A stretch of DNA of 64,000 nucleotides from NCBI RefSeq assembly GCF_002736205.1, contig NZ_CP024091.1, positions 4,895,555-4,959,554 on the forward strand, in the 5' to 3' direction. The notes beneath the pieces were generated by a model. It did not search any database. It was not told the origin of the DNA and saw only the letters and a program-made list of their open reading frames with translations. A program made the position numbers and the translations under genes. Positions 35,470 through 44,222 of the stretch are shown piece by piece. Within the stretch, counting starts at the first letter, position 1. Each line of letters begins with the position of its first letter. This DNA comes from Pedobacter ginsengisoli (GTDB taxonomy: Bacteria; Bacteroidota; Bacteroidia; Sphingobacteriales; Sphingobacteriaceae).

Positions 35470-36180
35470 TTATATTTTCTGATTTTTTTGTTCTATCAAT
35501 TTATAGATCTCCGGGTTAACTGTTCTGTGGGCGGCTAAACGTTCTTGTACATAGTCGCTTAAAGTATCTGTCAGTGCCTGATTCGATCTTTCTTTTAATC
35601 CGGTGATGTTATTTACATCTTTTTCTGTAAAAAATGCCTTTAGCACCAATTGGTTCCATGCTCCTTCCGACAGAAAATGAGCCGGATAAGGATTGTGGTA
35701 CATAATGGCCTCCAGTACAGTACCAATATTACTGCGGATTCCGTCTTCGCATCTGCCGATCCACTCTTCAGCATATGCTAAAAATGGCAAAGCCGAATAA
35801 AGTGCAATCTGCTCATTCATCTCAGAAGCTATAAATAAACCATTTATCTTTTTCAGATAAACATCTTTATCTTCAGAGGGAACCTGCATCAATAAATAAA
35901 CACGAGATAACCTGTCGGCAGTCCAGTTATTTAATGAAAAGCCAGGTGCCAGTTTATTTATTTTTTCTTCATCTTCCGCCTGTACCTCTATAGATTTTTT
36001 TCCTGCCAATCTTGGCAGATGAGAAAAAGTAAGATTTAACTGTATTGACTTTTCTTCTGTTTTAATTAACCCAATCTTATTCTCTAACCACAACAAGGCA
36101 TCACTGCTAAGATTTTGTTTAATGATTTGCAGAAAAAGATCATTGAGGCTTTTTATCCCTTCTATATCTATCAAAAGCAT
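35470..36180 (-). CDS. eboA: EboA-domain protein
   Basis: The 236-residue protein is all-helical by appearance, with AEDEEKINKLAPGFSLNNWT, ADRLSRVYLLMQVPSEDKDV and IMYHNPYPAHFLSEGAWNQL. These are typical of the EboA family, which has no known catalytic residues and no signal peptide. It is the first cytoplasmic gene of the ebo set, 12 bp after the membrane gene and 10 bp before eboB. In algae and cyanobacteria the family occurs only with its ebo partners, which supports the call. Confidence 0.9.
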   Translation of the reverse strand: MLLIDIEGIKSLNDLFLQIIKQNLSSDALLWLENKIGLIKTEEKSIQLNLTFSHLPRLAGKKSIEVQAEDEEKINKLAPGFSLNNWTADRLSRVYLLMQVPSEDKDVYLKKINGLFIASEMNEQIALYSALPFLAYAEEWIGRCEDGIRSNIGTVLEAIMYHNPYPAHFLSEGAWNQLVLKAFFTEKDVNNITGLKERSNQALTDTLSDYVQERLAAHRTVNPEIYKLIEQKNQKI

Positions 36181-36192
36181 GATGTTCTTTTT

Positions 36193-36567
36193 TTATAAAT
36201 TGATAGCCACAAAATAGTTTATAGCCAGTGCACCACTTATAATCAGCAGACCAAAAAACTCTCTGGCTTTCTCAATATAAGGCTTGGTGGCCTGCATACT
36301 CTCAACTAAGCTTGGGCGTCGGTACTTTATTATCCAGTCGCGCACTCCGTCTTTAGCAAAAAACAGGATGATTGCGTAAATAAGATAGAAAGATATGGCA
36401 ACAAGGTATACGATAGGATAAAAAAGATTAAAAATGGCAAATCCACAACAAATGGAAGCCACCATATAGATAGGCACCCAAAGCCATGAATCTTTATCAT
36501 TAAGGTTTACATACGCGAAAAGTATAAACGCGACGCAAAAAACGGAGTTTAAGATGCTAAGCAGCAT
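36193..36567 (-). CDS. TMEM220-like transmembrane protein heading the ebo operon
   Basis: The 124-residue protein has four predicted membrane helices and the block FAYVNLNDKDSWLWVPIYM (about residues 18-36). This is the signature of the transmembrane-220 family, shared with animal TMEM220. It is the promoter-proximal gene of the ebo operon, 12 bp before eboA. Function is unknown; a place in the ebo pathway, for example as a membrane partner, is inferred from position alone. No consensus -7 box is evident in the 178 bp upstream. Confidence 0.75.
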   Translation of the reverse strand: MLLSILNSVFCVAFILFAYVNLNDKDSWLWVPIYMVASICCGFAIFNLFYPIVYLVAISFYLIYAIILFFAKDGVRDWIIKYRRPSLVESMQATKPYIEKAREFFGLLIISGALAINYFVAINL

Positions 36568-36745
36568 AACAAAGAAGATTAAATTTGTGTGTTTATTTAA
36601 TTAATAAATACAAATAAACAGATAATTAACTCGATTTAGTAAAGTCGTAATGTAAAAAAAGAAATATGAAACATAAAAATTTTACATCTAATGTGTTGGT
36701 TTTTATGTAATTTCATTGGCAAAGCAGTTATTTTAAAGAAATTGT

Positions 36746-37570
36746 ATGAAGAAATTTTTGAGTTTATCGTTTATAATGTTGTTAGGTTTATGTGTTAACG
36801 CACAGCACAAACTGGAAAAAATATGGGAAACAGACAGTATAATTAATATGCCTGAATCTGTATTGCCCGATACTAAGGCCGGCGTATTGTATGTAGCAAT
36901 AATGGGAAATAGTGCGAATGATAAAGATGGGATTGGGGGGATAGGGAAACTGGACATGAATGGTAAAGTAATTAATCTGGATTGGGTTACAGGCCTTAAT
37001 TCGCCAAAGGGGATGGCTATATATGGCAATAAAATGTACGTTGCCGATTTGACTGATGTAGTGGTTATTGATATTCCGAAAAGTAAAGTTGAGCTTACCA
37101 TACCTATAGAAGGGGCTAAATTTTTAAATGATGTTACCGTTAGCGATAAAGGCGTAGTATATGTTTCAGATTCGCAGACAAAACGAATTCATCAGCTCAT
37201 AAAAAATAAAGATGTTGTTTACATGGAAAATATAGACGGTGTAAACGGACTTAAAGCAGTTAGCGACGATCTATATATAGCCGGAGGTGGCAAAAACCTT
37301 TTAAAGGCCAATGCAAAAAAGGAGATGATTAAGGTAGCAGGTTTACCTTATGGAGGCGATGGAATTGAGCCTATTGGGAATGGCGATTTCTTGTTTTCAT
37401 GTTGGGGTGGCTATGTGTTCTATGTATTTGCTAACGGTACTTCAGAATTATTGCTAGATACACATCTTGAAAAAAAGAATACTGCAGACATTGGCTACGA
37501 TCCGGTTAAAAAAATAGTTTATATCCCTACTTTCTTTAAGAAGAGTATAATGGCTTACCAATTAAAATAA
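36746..37570 (+). CDS. Exported beta-propeller protein (SMP-30/gluconolactonase-like)
   Basis: The 274-residue protein has a signal peptide (MKKFLSLSFIMLLGLCVNA-Q). NHL/SMP-30-like propeller blades follow, with PESVLPDTKAGVLYVAIMGN, SPKGMAIYGNKMYVADLTDV, FLNDVTVSDKGVVYVSDSQT and DGIEPIGNGDFLFSCWGGYV. Metal ligands expected of a lactonase are only partly evident, so enzyme activity is uncertain; it may only bind a ligand. It acts outside the cytoplasm. It is divergent from the ebo operon and convergent with a lipocalin-like lipoprotein gene. Confidence 0.8.
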   Translation: MKKFLSLSFIMLLGLCVNAQHKLEKIWETDSIINMPESVLPDTKAGVLYVAIMGNSANDKDGIGGIGKLDMNGKVINLDWVTGLNSPKGMAIYGNKMYVADLTDVVVIDIPKSKVELTIPIEGAKFLNDVTVSDKGVVYVSDSQTKRIHQLIKNKDVVYMENIDGVNGLKAVSDDLYIAGGGKNLLKANAKKEMIKVAGLPYGGDGIEPIGNGDFLFSCWGGYVFYVFANGTSELLLDTHLEKKNTADIGYDPVKKIVYIPTFFKKSIMAYQLK

Positions 37571-37587
37571 AGAATAGAATTTTATGC

Positions 37588-38052
37588 TTATAAAGGTAAC
37601 CTAACGTAGGTTTCTACAATCTCGTGGTTAACATTCAGGCTATCTATTTTTTCAATGCCACGTTGCACCAGCGTATCATTGCTGATTTTTACCGTAAAAC
37701 TGAATTTGAGGTTTTCCCAATCTCTAAAGCTGCAATATTGCAGATGTTCTTCGTATTTATCGCCATTTAATGTGTATGTGCCACTACCTGCATCAAAGGT
37801 GGCTTCTTTGCCCTTTCCTTTGCTAATGTCATGCTTAAAAAAGGCAAAATGAGTACCATTAAACTCTTTAATCATCTCTTGGTTTTCGACCGGGAAAGTA
37901 CTGAGGGTATCGCCTTTAGTGATAACTTTTGCCGATACAAGTTTCCATGTGCCATTTATAGATTGTGCTGGTGCGCTTTTCTTGGCATCGGGCTTTGGAG
38001 AGCAGGACGCTAAAGTTATTGCAGAGAGGGCGATTAGTTTTAGTAATTTCAT
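37588..38052 (-). CDS. Lipocalin-like lipoprotein
   Basis: The 154-residue protein has a lipobox ITLASC-S (Cys17). A small beta-barrel follows, starting INGTWKLVSAKVITKGDTLS and passing through GSGTYTLNGDKYEEHLQYCS, the shape of lipocalin-like proteins common in Bacteroidota. It is anchored in a membrane facing the periplasm or surface. No ligand is known. It is monocistronic and converges with the beta-propeller gene, 17 bp between stops. Confidence 0.75.
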   Translation of the reverse strand: MKLLKLIALSAITLASCSPKPDAKKSAPAQSINGTWKLVSAKVITKGDTLSTFPVENQEMIKEFNGTHFAFFKHDISKGKGKEATFDAGSGTYTLNGDKYEEHLQYCSFRDWENLKFSFTVKISNDTLVQRGIEKIDSLNVNHEIVETYVRLPL

Positions 38053-38178
38053 ATTTACATTTCAGTGATTTTCAACGTTTTCTAAATATAAATAAATAAT
38101 TAACTTAATCATTTATTTCGCGCAGATTAAAAAATGTGGCTATATTGAAGTAATATTTACCGCTTTATAACGCTCTTT

Positions 38179-38616
38179 ATGAGAAACATTTTTATGATTG
38201 CCTCCGTTTTCATCATTCTACTAATGAATGGATGCGATCGTTGTGATGGGATAGCTTGCGTAACCGGTCCCCCGGTTTTTTCTGTTGAACTCATTGATTC
38301 TGAAACCGGAGTAAATGTATTTACCTCTAAAAAGTATGATTCAAAAAGTATTCAGTTAACCGATGAGGCTAACCAAGCCGTTTATTTGAACTTTATTTCA
38401 GAAAATAATATTAACATATTTAATATTAGTATAGATAGTGAAAAGAGTCGTAAAATTATACTAAAAGTTGGTGCTGATGTAGTGATACCCATGGAAGTAA
38501 ATATAAGAGAAGGTTCTGGCGGGTGTTGTACCAATTATTTTATAGATGAAATTAAGGTAATTGGTTACGATGTTAAAGCATCTGAAAAAGCAGGATTAAT
38601 CATCATTAAGATATAA
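38179..38616 (+). CDS. Hypothetical lipoprotein
   Basis: The 145-residue protein has a lipobox IILLMNGC-D (Cys19) followed by a Cys-rich stretch DRCDGIACVTGPP. Its body is beta-rich, with a CC pair at EGSGGCCTNYF that may form disulfides in the periplasm. No family is recognised. Its last 11 bases overlap the end of the convergent condensation-like gene. It reads as a real gene because of the clean lipoprotein signal. Confidence 0.65.
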   Translation: MRNIFMIASVFIILLMNGCDRCDGIACVTGPPVFSVELIDSETGVNVFTSKKYDSKSIQLTDEANQAVYLNFISENNINIFNISIDSEKSRKIILKVGADVVIPMEVNIREGSGGCCTNYFIDEIKVIGYDVKASEKAGLIIIKI

Positions 38617-39853
38617 TCATATTTATCGCAGTCTTTTTTAAGGTTAGTACATCTTCATGCCTTATAAAATGCTCATCCGAAGTAAATATGAAGTCAATTT
38701 GCCCCTTAAAATAAGTTGTGAATAGCGTTGTTGGATTACCAAAGGGAAAAATAGTTGAAGGAGATTGTAACGATTCGATTTCCAATGCACCATATTTTTC
38801 GCTGATGTTTACTTTTCCCATATTCGAAAGCGTAAAATCATGAGCTCCTTTATCTGCTTTTGCATATCTGGTCATTCTTGGTAATGAAGGTAACAGGCAC
38901 TCACTATACAACAATACAGTGTTTACATCCATGTCCCCAATTTTTCTAGCCAGGTCATCTTTAAAATCCCGGGTCTGGCTCCAAAAATCATTGTTTTTTT
39001 TGTTCGTCAGATTTAGCCCAACCATTGCCGGAAAGGCAAAGAGCATATTGCTTTTGACCTCAGGGAGGAATTTACGCATATCTACAGCGCAATAAAGCCT
39101 GGAGTACGATTTTATGGTTTTAATTTCTTTAAATCCTTTTAAAAAGGCCACACTTAGTGCATCATGTACAGAAGAATCTTCGGCTTTGCATTTTTCAATA
39201 ATTAGGGATGATTCTTCCTTGCTAAGTTTCCAATGTAAAAAAAATGGCTTTTCTCTTTTAATCTCTTTTTTAAAGGCAACAGCCAGTAAAGCAAGTTTTG
39301 CAACTTTAGAAAATAATTGAATCTTTAACCTATTGGCCTTACTGTTCCTGATTTCGGCAGGAATAAAATCCTGAATAGACGAAAAAGATTTATAGGTGCC
39401 TATTTCTTTTTCCGGATCGTCTAACAAAGACAATGTTTCATCTAAAAGGTTCAGAATTGATTTGCCATCACATATGCAATGATGACCTACAATGATCAGA
39501 TCAGAAAAATCTTCTGATTTTAGCCATACCAGCCTCACCAAAGTATCATTCCTGGTGTTAAAGGGAGTGAGGCATTCTGTTATCGATTCCCTTTCCCAAT
39601 CTTTATCTGTTTGTCGGTTAACTATGCGTACATCAATTCTTTGAGCCGGATTCTGTTCAATAAAGTAGGGTATGCCTGCCTCATCTTCGATATTACAACT
39701 TAATAAAGAATGACGATTTTGAATTTTCAGCAATGCGGCATGCAAGCCAGATTCTTGAATTGAGCCTTTAATTTTAACAGAAGAAACAACATTTACTGCT
39801 GTTTGGCCACCTGCATACATGGTTCCTTCAATTAATGATAGTTTTCTTTTCAT
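38606..39853 (-). CDS. Stand-alone condensation / acyltransferase-like protein
   Basis: The start used is the ATG at 39851-39853 (MKRKLSLIEGTMYAGGQTAV); an in-frame upstream start adds 16 unlikely residues. The 415-residue protein has HHCICDG at 124-130, the HHxxxDG active-site motif of the chloramphenicol-acetyltransferase/condensation superfamily. Residues 35-55 (LHAALLKIQNRHSLLSCNIE) and the later FPFGNP fit alcohol-acetyltransferase or PapA-like members. No carrier protein or NRPS is near, so it may acylate a lipid or alcohol on its own. The substrate is unknown. Confidence 0.8.
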   Translation of the reverse strand: MKRKLSLIEGTMYAGGQTAVNVVSSVKIKGSIQESGLHAALLKIQNRHSLLSCNIEDEAGIPYFIEQNPAQRIDVRIVNRQTDKDWERESITECLTPFNTRNDTLVRLVWLKSEDFSDLIIVGHHCICDGKSILNLLDETLSLLDDPEKEIGTYKSFSSIQDFIPAEIRNSKANRLKIQLFSKVAKLALLAVAFKKEIKREKPFFLHWKLSKEESSLIIEKCKAEDSSVHDALSVAFLKGFKEIKTIKSYSRLYCAVDMRKFLPEVKSNMLFAFPAMVGLNLTNKKNNDFWSQTRDFKDDLARKIGDMDVNTVLLYSECLLPSLPRMTRYAKADKGAHDFTLSNMGKVNISEKYGALEIESLQSPSTIFPFGNPTTLFTTYFKGQIDFIFTSDEHFIRHEDVLTLKKTAINMIIS

Positions 39854-40040
39854 TTCAACTAGTTTCTCAATTGGTAGTAAAAATATGAATAATGATACCA
39901 ATTTAAATAACAGGTTACATTATTTTATTTCAAATAGCATGAGTTTAGGTAAGATGTACAGTGCCAGTAGGTGTTGTTTCATCAAAGTCCATATTTTTTC
40001 GATGAAAACATAGACTCATTACTGAATTGATGTGAATTTA

Positions 40041-41009
40041 TTACAGTCTAATCACTTTTTGTACTGGTACAGCTGCCGTTTTTCGAATACCTTTCTGCTC
40101 CAGCATTTCAGCAATTTGATTTACCATTTGAATTGATGCTTCAATTTCATCTTTTCTTATAGCTACGCTTTCAATATTAAATCCAAATGGTACGCAGCGT
40201 TCAGCGCAAAATGCAATGAGTTCAGTAGCGATATCAAGGCAAACGCTGACTGATTTTTCCAACATATTATCTGTATGCCTTAGCTCTTCTTTCAGCTGAT
40301 CCGGAATATGTATGCCAAGCCACTCCATAAAATGCAGGGTTTTGACTGAACCACAGGCTGTAAGTGTAAAAATTATAGTGGGTGGTACGGTCTGGTGTTC
40401 GCGGCAGGTTTGGCACAAGTCATCAACCACTTTTTTTGCGTAATCAACATTAAATATGCATTGGGATATAAAGTAGGATACCCCACAAGCTGCCTTGCCT
40501 AATATACGTTTGTCTTCATCTTTTAATACTTCATGTCTTTCGGGTATAGTTACGGCTCCTATTACAGAGTGTTTTTCGTGTGTTCGCCATAAATCGTATG
40601 CATCAGTCAAGCTAATTTTAACGGGAAAATCAGGTGCTGGTACGCCAACAAAAACGGGATAAAAGCCGTACTCATGCAAATCATTTAGCCAATTGGAAAG
40701 TTCCTTTGCCGAAAACTTACCAGCAGGGCGGTAGATGATTTTGGGGATTTCAAAATCTCCGAGATATTTACTGGCAAAGGTGAACGGATCGTAAGCATTC
40801 AAAAAAGGAAAAGGTCTTTCTTCAGAAGTCCGGGCCGATTCATCCTGCACATCGTATACAATTAGTGCATCAATATCCAAAGGGATAAGCCGTGCCATGG
40901 TTCTATTGGCAATTTCGGCAACTCTCTCCGGACTTGTTTCTGATTTTGGTGGGGTGATACCATAAGTTAAAATTCCGGACTGACCGGATTTGATCTTATC
41001 TAGGAACAT
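40041..41009 (-). CDS. Methylenetetrahydrofolate-reductase-like protein downstream of metE
   Basis: The 322-residue TIM-barrel protein resembles the MTHFR catalytic fold, with LTYGITPPKSETSPERVAEI, DALIVYDVQDE, PVFVGVPAPDFPVKISLTDA, IGAVTIPERHE, ISQCIFNVDYAKKVVDDLC and TACGSVKTLHFMEWLG. Several FAD/folate-site residues of canonical MetF are altered. It is 60 bp after metE on the same strand, so it is probably under the same cobalamin switch. It may supply or handle methyl groups for MetE. Canonical MetF function is not established. Confidence 0.75.
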   Translation of the reverse strand: MFLDKIKSGQSGILTYGITPPKSETSPERVAEIANRTMARLIPLDIDALIVYDVQDESARTSEERPFPFLNAYDPFTFASKYLGDFEIPKIIYRPAGKFSAKELSNWLNDLHEYGFYPVFVGVPAPDFPVKISLTDAYDLWRTHEKHSVIGAVTIPERHEVLKDEDKRILGKAACGVSYFISQCIFNVDYAKKVVDDLCQTCREHQTVPPTIIFTLTACGSVKTLHFMEWLGIHIPDQLKEELRHTDNMLEKSVSVCLDIATELIAFCAERCVPFGFNIESVAIRKDEIEASIQMVNQIAEMLEQKGIRKTAAVPVQKVIRL

Positions 41010-41030
41010 ATGTTTGGGCGTTTATAATTT

Positions 41031-41061
41031 ATACTGCAGGCAGTTTTAACGCCTGCAGTAT
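41031..41061. other. Hairpin between metE and the MTHFR-like gene
   Basis: An 11-bp perfect stem (ATACTGCAGGC / GCCTGCAGTAT) with a 9-base loop and no T-run on the minus strand. It could stabilise the metE end or lower downstream expression rather than terminate. Confidence 0.5.
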
Positions 41062-41069
41062 TATAGTAA

Positions 41070-43376
41070 TTATAATATACTTTCTACGCTGATCTGTTCG
41101 CGGGCCTGTTTAGCGGCTGCAACCATGTTTTCGAGCGCTGCTTTTGTTTCAGGCCATTTTCGGGTTTTTAAACCACAGTCTGGATTAACCCAAAGGTTAC
41201 GTGCAGGTAATAAATCAGCCGCTTTAGCAAGTAATGAAGCCATCTCGCCGGTAGTTGGTACACGTGGCGAGTGGATGTCGTATACACCCGGGCCAATCTC
41301 GTTTGGATATTCGAAATGAGCAAAGGCCTGCAATAGCTCCATTTGTGATCTGGAAGTTTCAATGGTGATCACATCAGCATCCATTGCTGCGATATGTTCA
41401 ATTATGTTATTGAACTCGCTATAGCACATATGGGTGTGGATCTGGGTTTTATCCTGCACACCACTTGCTGTAATGCGGAAAGCTTTTACTGCCCAGTTAA
41501 GATAATGCGGATGCTTGGCTTTTCTTAATGGCAGGCCTTCGCGGATAGCAGCCTCATCAATCTGAACTATGCCAATTCCCCCTTCTTCCAATGCCAATAC
41601 TTCATCTCGGATTGCAAAGGCGATCTGGTTGGTTGTAGTTTCACGTGGCTGATCGTCGCGGACGAATGACCATTGCAGGATCGTTACCGGGCCGGTAAGC
41701 ATTCCTTTCATTGGTTTATCAGTTTGTGCAGCGGCAAATTTGCTCCATCGTACAGTCATGTTTTCAGGGCGGCTTACATCACCATAAATTACCGGTGGCT
41801 TTACACAGCGGCTGCCATAACTTTGTACCCATCCATTTTTAGTAAACAGGAAGCCATCTAGCTGCTCACCAAAGTATTCAACCATGTCGTTGCGCTCAAA
41901 CTCGCCATGAACCAACACATCCAGGCCAATCTCTTCCTGCCAGCGGATGGCATCTATGGTAGCCTGTTCTATTGCCTGATCATACTGTTCAAGTGTAAGG
42001 TCACCTTTTTTGAACTTTGCGCGTAGTTGACGGATATCGTCAGTTTGCGGAAATGATCCGATGGTTGTTGTTGGAAAAGCCGGGAAATTAAATCTTTCGT
42101 GGTGTAAGCGCTGGCGTATAGGAAACTGGCTGTTACGAGTTGCATCGGCTTCACTGATCGCTGCAATACGATCTTTAACTACTTGCTTGTGTACTTTTTG
42201 TGATGATCGTCTGCTTTTAATAGCTTCTTTATTGGCTTCAAGCAGAGTAGTATTTCCTTCAGCAATCTGACGGATTTCGCTTACTTCAGTTAGTTTTTGT
42301 TTGGCAAAAGCCATCCAGTTTCTGATTTCAGGGTCAATCGCAGTTTCCAGTTCCAGGTCAATTGGGCTGTGCAGCAGTGAGCACGATGGAGCAATGATCA
42401 CGCGGTTTGCACCTAGTTTTTCAACTGCTTTATTGATTAAAGATAATGACTTTTCATAGTCGTTTTTCCAAACATTACGTCCATCTACTACACCTACAGA
42501 GAGTTGCAGATTATCTGGAATCAGCGCAAGCACTTCATCCAATTGCTCAGGTGCACGTACCAGGTCAATATGTAATGCAGTAACCGGAAGATTTACGGCC
42601 AACTCAGTGTTGTCTAGCAAGGCCTCGAAATAAGTGGCAACAAGCAGTTTAATACCACTTACGCGATTGGCAATGGCACGATAAGCGTAATCAAATGCTT
42701 CTTTCTCCTTTTTAGAAAGGTCTAATGCCAGGCAAGGTTCGTCTAGCTGCACCCATAAGGCGCCTTGTTGTTTCAGGCGGTTGATGATTTCTATATAAAC
42801 CGGAACAAGATTTCTGATCAGGTCAACTCTTTCAAATCCTTGTTCTTTTTCTTTGCCTATTAGTAAATAACTTACCGGGCCAACTAATACTGGCTTTGCT
42901 TTGTCTCCAAGCAATTGTTTAGCGCTGTTGTATTCGCCAAATATATTCTCATTGAAAATTTTGAATTGCTGGTTCGCCGTAAATTCAGGAACTATATAGT
43001 GATAATTGGTATCTAGCCATTTGGTCATTTCCATGGCGGTAATGTCAAGGCCGTCTTTCTGATAGCCACGTGCCATAGCAAAATAAAGATCAATCTCATT
43101 ATTGTCTTTTACTTGCGAAAGTACTGGAGCGTAACGCTGCGGAATAACACCCAACAGTAAACTGGTATCTAATACCTGATCGTAATAACTGAAATCGTTA
43201 CATGGGATCAAATCGATTCCTGATTCTAATTGGGTTTGCCAGTTTTGCTCTTTTATGGTACGGGCTACCTTATTCAATTCTATAAGGTCAATTTTACCTG
43301 CCCAATATTGTTCGCAGGCTTTTTTTAGTTGTCTTTGGCTACCAATGCGCGGGTAACCCAGATTTTGTGTTAACAT
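41070..43376 (-). CDS. metE: Cobalamin-independent methionine synthase
   Basis: MetE transfers the methyl group of 5-methyltetrahydropteroyl-triglutamate to homocysteine without B12. The ATG at 43374-43376 (MLTQNLGYPRIG) is preferred over a TTG three codons upstream, giving 768 residues. The N-terminal half has RELKKACEQYW-like QRQLKKACEQYW, and the catalytic half carries FPTTTIGSFPQTDDIR, the zinc ligands HMCYSEF, and NPDCGLKTRKW. It is preceded by a cobalamin riboswitch that should shut it off when B12 is present, and followed by the MTHFR-like gene. Confidence 0.97.
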   Translation of the reverse strand: MLTQNLGYPRIGSQRQLKKACEQYWAGKIDLIELNKVARTIKEQNWQTQLESGIDLIPCNDFSYYDQVLDTSLLLGVIPQRYAPVLSQVKDNNEIDLYFAMARGYQKDGLDITAMEMTKWLDTNYHYIVPEFTANQQFKIFNENIFGEYNSAKQLLGDKAKPVLVGPVSYLLIGKEKEQGFERVDLIRNLVPVYIEIINRLKQQGALWVQLDEPCLALDLSKKEKEAFDYAYRAIANRVSGIKLLVATYFEALLDNTELAVNLPVTALHIDLVRAPEQLDEVLALIPDNLQLSVGVVDGRNVWKNDYEKSLSLINKAVEKLGANRVIIAPSCSLLHSPIDLELETAIDPEIRNWMAFAKQKLTEVSEIRQIAEGNTTLLEANKEAIKSRRSSQKVHKQVVKDRIAAISEADATRNSQFPIRQRLHHERFNFPAFPTTTIGSFPQTDDIRQLRAKFKKGDLTLEQYDQAIEQATIDAIRWQEEIGLDVLVHGEFERNDMVEYFGEQLDGFLFTKNGWVQSYGSRCVKPPVIYGDVSRPENMTVRWSKFAAAQTDKPMKGMLTGPVTILQWSFVRDDQPRETTTNQIAFAIRDEVLALEEGGIGIVQIDEAAIREGLPLRKAKHPHYLNWAVKAFRITASGVQDKTQIHTHMCYSEFNNIIEHIAAMDADVITIETSRSQMELLQAFAHFEYPNEIGPGVYDIHSPRVPTTGEMASLLAKAADLLPARNLWVNPDCGLKTRKWPETKAALENMVAAAKQAREQISVESIL

Positions 43377-43429
43377 TTTTTTCAACTTTTTAAATGGTTA
43401 ATAATCATTGTAAAAGGCCCTTTATGATT

Positions 43430-43550
43430 TCAGCATGCAGAGCAGGCAGGGGTCTGACTTATAACAGTTTGATCTGTTACTTACAGTTGCGCGACAGTCT
43501 GTGATTTACACACAGTTCCCTATTAATTTACAGCTAAGTAAAACCTTTTC
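43430..43550 (-). ncRNA. Cobalamin riboswitch controlling metE
   Basis: On the minus strand the leader reads AATAGGGAA (near 43523-43515), a short stem CTGTG/CACAG, the conserved GTCGCGCAACTGTAAG, a variable stem AACAGAT/..CTGTT, and GTCAGACCCCTGCCTGC (43458-43442). These are the conserved core elements of the cobalamin (B12-box) class, in the right order. The final box TGCCTGC is a slight variant. Placement upstream of B12-independent metE is the classic arrangement; boundaries are approximate. Confidence 0.85.
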
Positions 43551-43606
43551 CGATGGTTGAAATATGTAAAGAACTTTAATTATTACAAATCAGTTTTAAA
43601 CTTTAA

Positions 43607-43614
43607 CAAAGATA
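43607..43614 (-). promoter_or_regulatory. -7 box of the metE leader transcript
   Basis: TATCTTTG on the minus strand matches TAnnTTTG and would start the RNA near 43602, about 50 bases before the riboswitch. No -33 TTG is evident. Confidence 0.4.
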
Positions 43615-43737
43615 CATTTGAAGATTATATATCTTTTCAGAAGATGATATTTAGATATATTGTCTGGTTTTGTTATTTGTTTTGGTGTTTTTTGCTGATA
43701 ATACATTATTTTTACTCGTCACAAAGAAAAATATTCT

Positions 43738-44199
43738 ATGAACGAATTAGACGAAACAGATTTATTGCTCCTGAAGATATTGGCTAACAATGCAAAACAT
43801 ACAAATAAAGAGCTGGCAGCGATGGTAAATCTTTCTCCTTCACCGGTTTTTGAACGGATGAAAAGATTAGAGAATAACGGATACATCAAAAAGTATATTG
43901 CGATTTTGGATGCAGAGAAATTCAATCAAGGATTCATTGTTTTTTGCAATATCAAACTTAAACAGCACGACAAAAAAATAGGCCATCACTTTGTAGCCGA
44001 CATTCTTGAAATTGATGAAGTGGTGGAGTGCTATAATATTTCGGGCGATTATGATTTTATCCTAAAAGTGTATGCAAGGGACATGAAGCATTATCAGGAT
44101 TTTGTTTTTAACAAACTGGGCTCAGTTGAAAGTATAGGGAGTACCCACAGTACTTTTGTTATGGCAGAAATAAAAAATACACATAATATTAGTTTTTAA
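43738..44199 (+). CDS. Lrp/AsnC-family transcriptional regulator
   Basis: The 153-residue protein has an N-terminal winged HTH (LDETDLLLLKILANNAKHTN, then KELAAMVNLSPSPVFERMKR, residues 4-43). A C-terminal RAM ligand domain has FVADILEIDEVVECYNISGD and YDFILKVYARDMKHYQDFV. It senses an amino acid or related metabolite and forms dimers to octamers. It is divergent from the metE leader, sharing about 350 bp upstream, so it may tune methionine genes; the ligand is not readable. Adjacent ORFs in the upstream region look spurious. Confidence 0.92.
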   Translation: MNELDETDLLLLKILANNAKHTNKELAAMVNLSPSPVFERMKRLENNGYIKKYIAILDAEKFNQGFIVFCNIKLKQHDKKIGHHFVADILEIDEVVECYNISGDYDFILKVYARDMKHYQDFVFNKLGSVESIGSTHSTFVMAEIKNTHNISF

Positions 44200-44222
44200 G
44201 GAAAGTACGCAAGTTGGAAATG

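Noticed and set aside
36733..37101. 122-residue minus-strand ORF
   Set aside because: Antisense to the exported beta-propeller gene, which has a signal peptide and coherent repeats.
40041..41009. Calling this gene metF
   Set aside because: The fold matches, but several canonical MetF residues differ and it is shorter in key loops, so the symbol was withheld.
43557..43787. 76-residue plus-strand ORF before the Lrp gene
   Set aside because: It overlaps the Lrp start, covers the metE promoter region and is made of Phe/Tyr-rich AT sequence.
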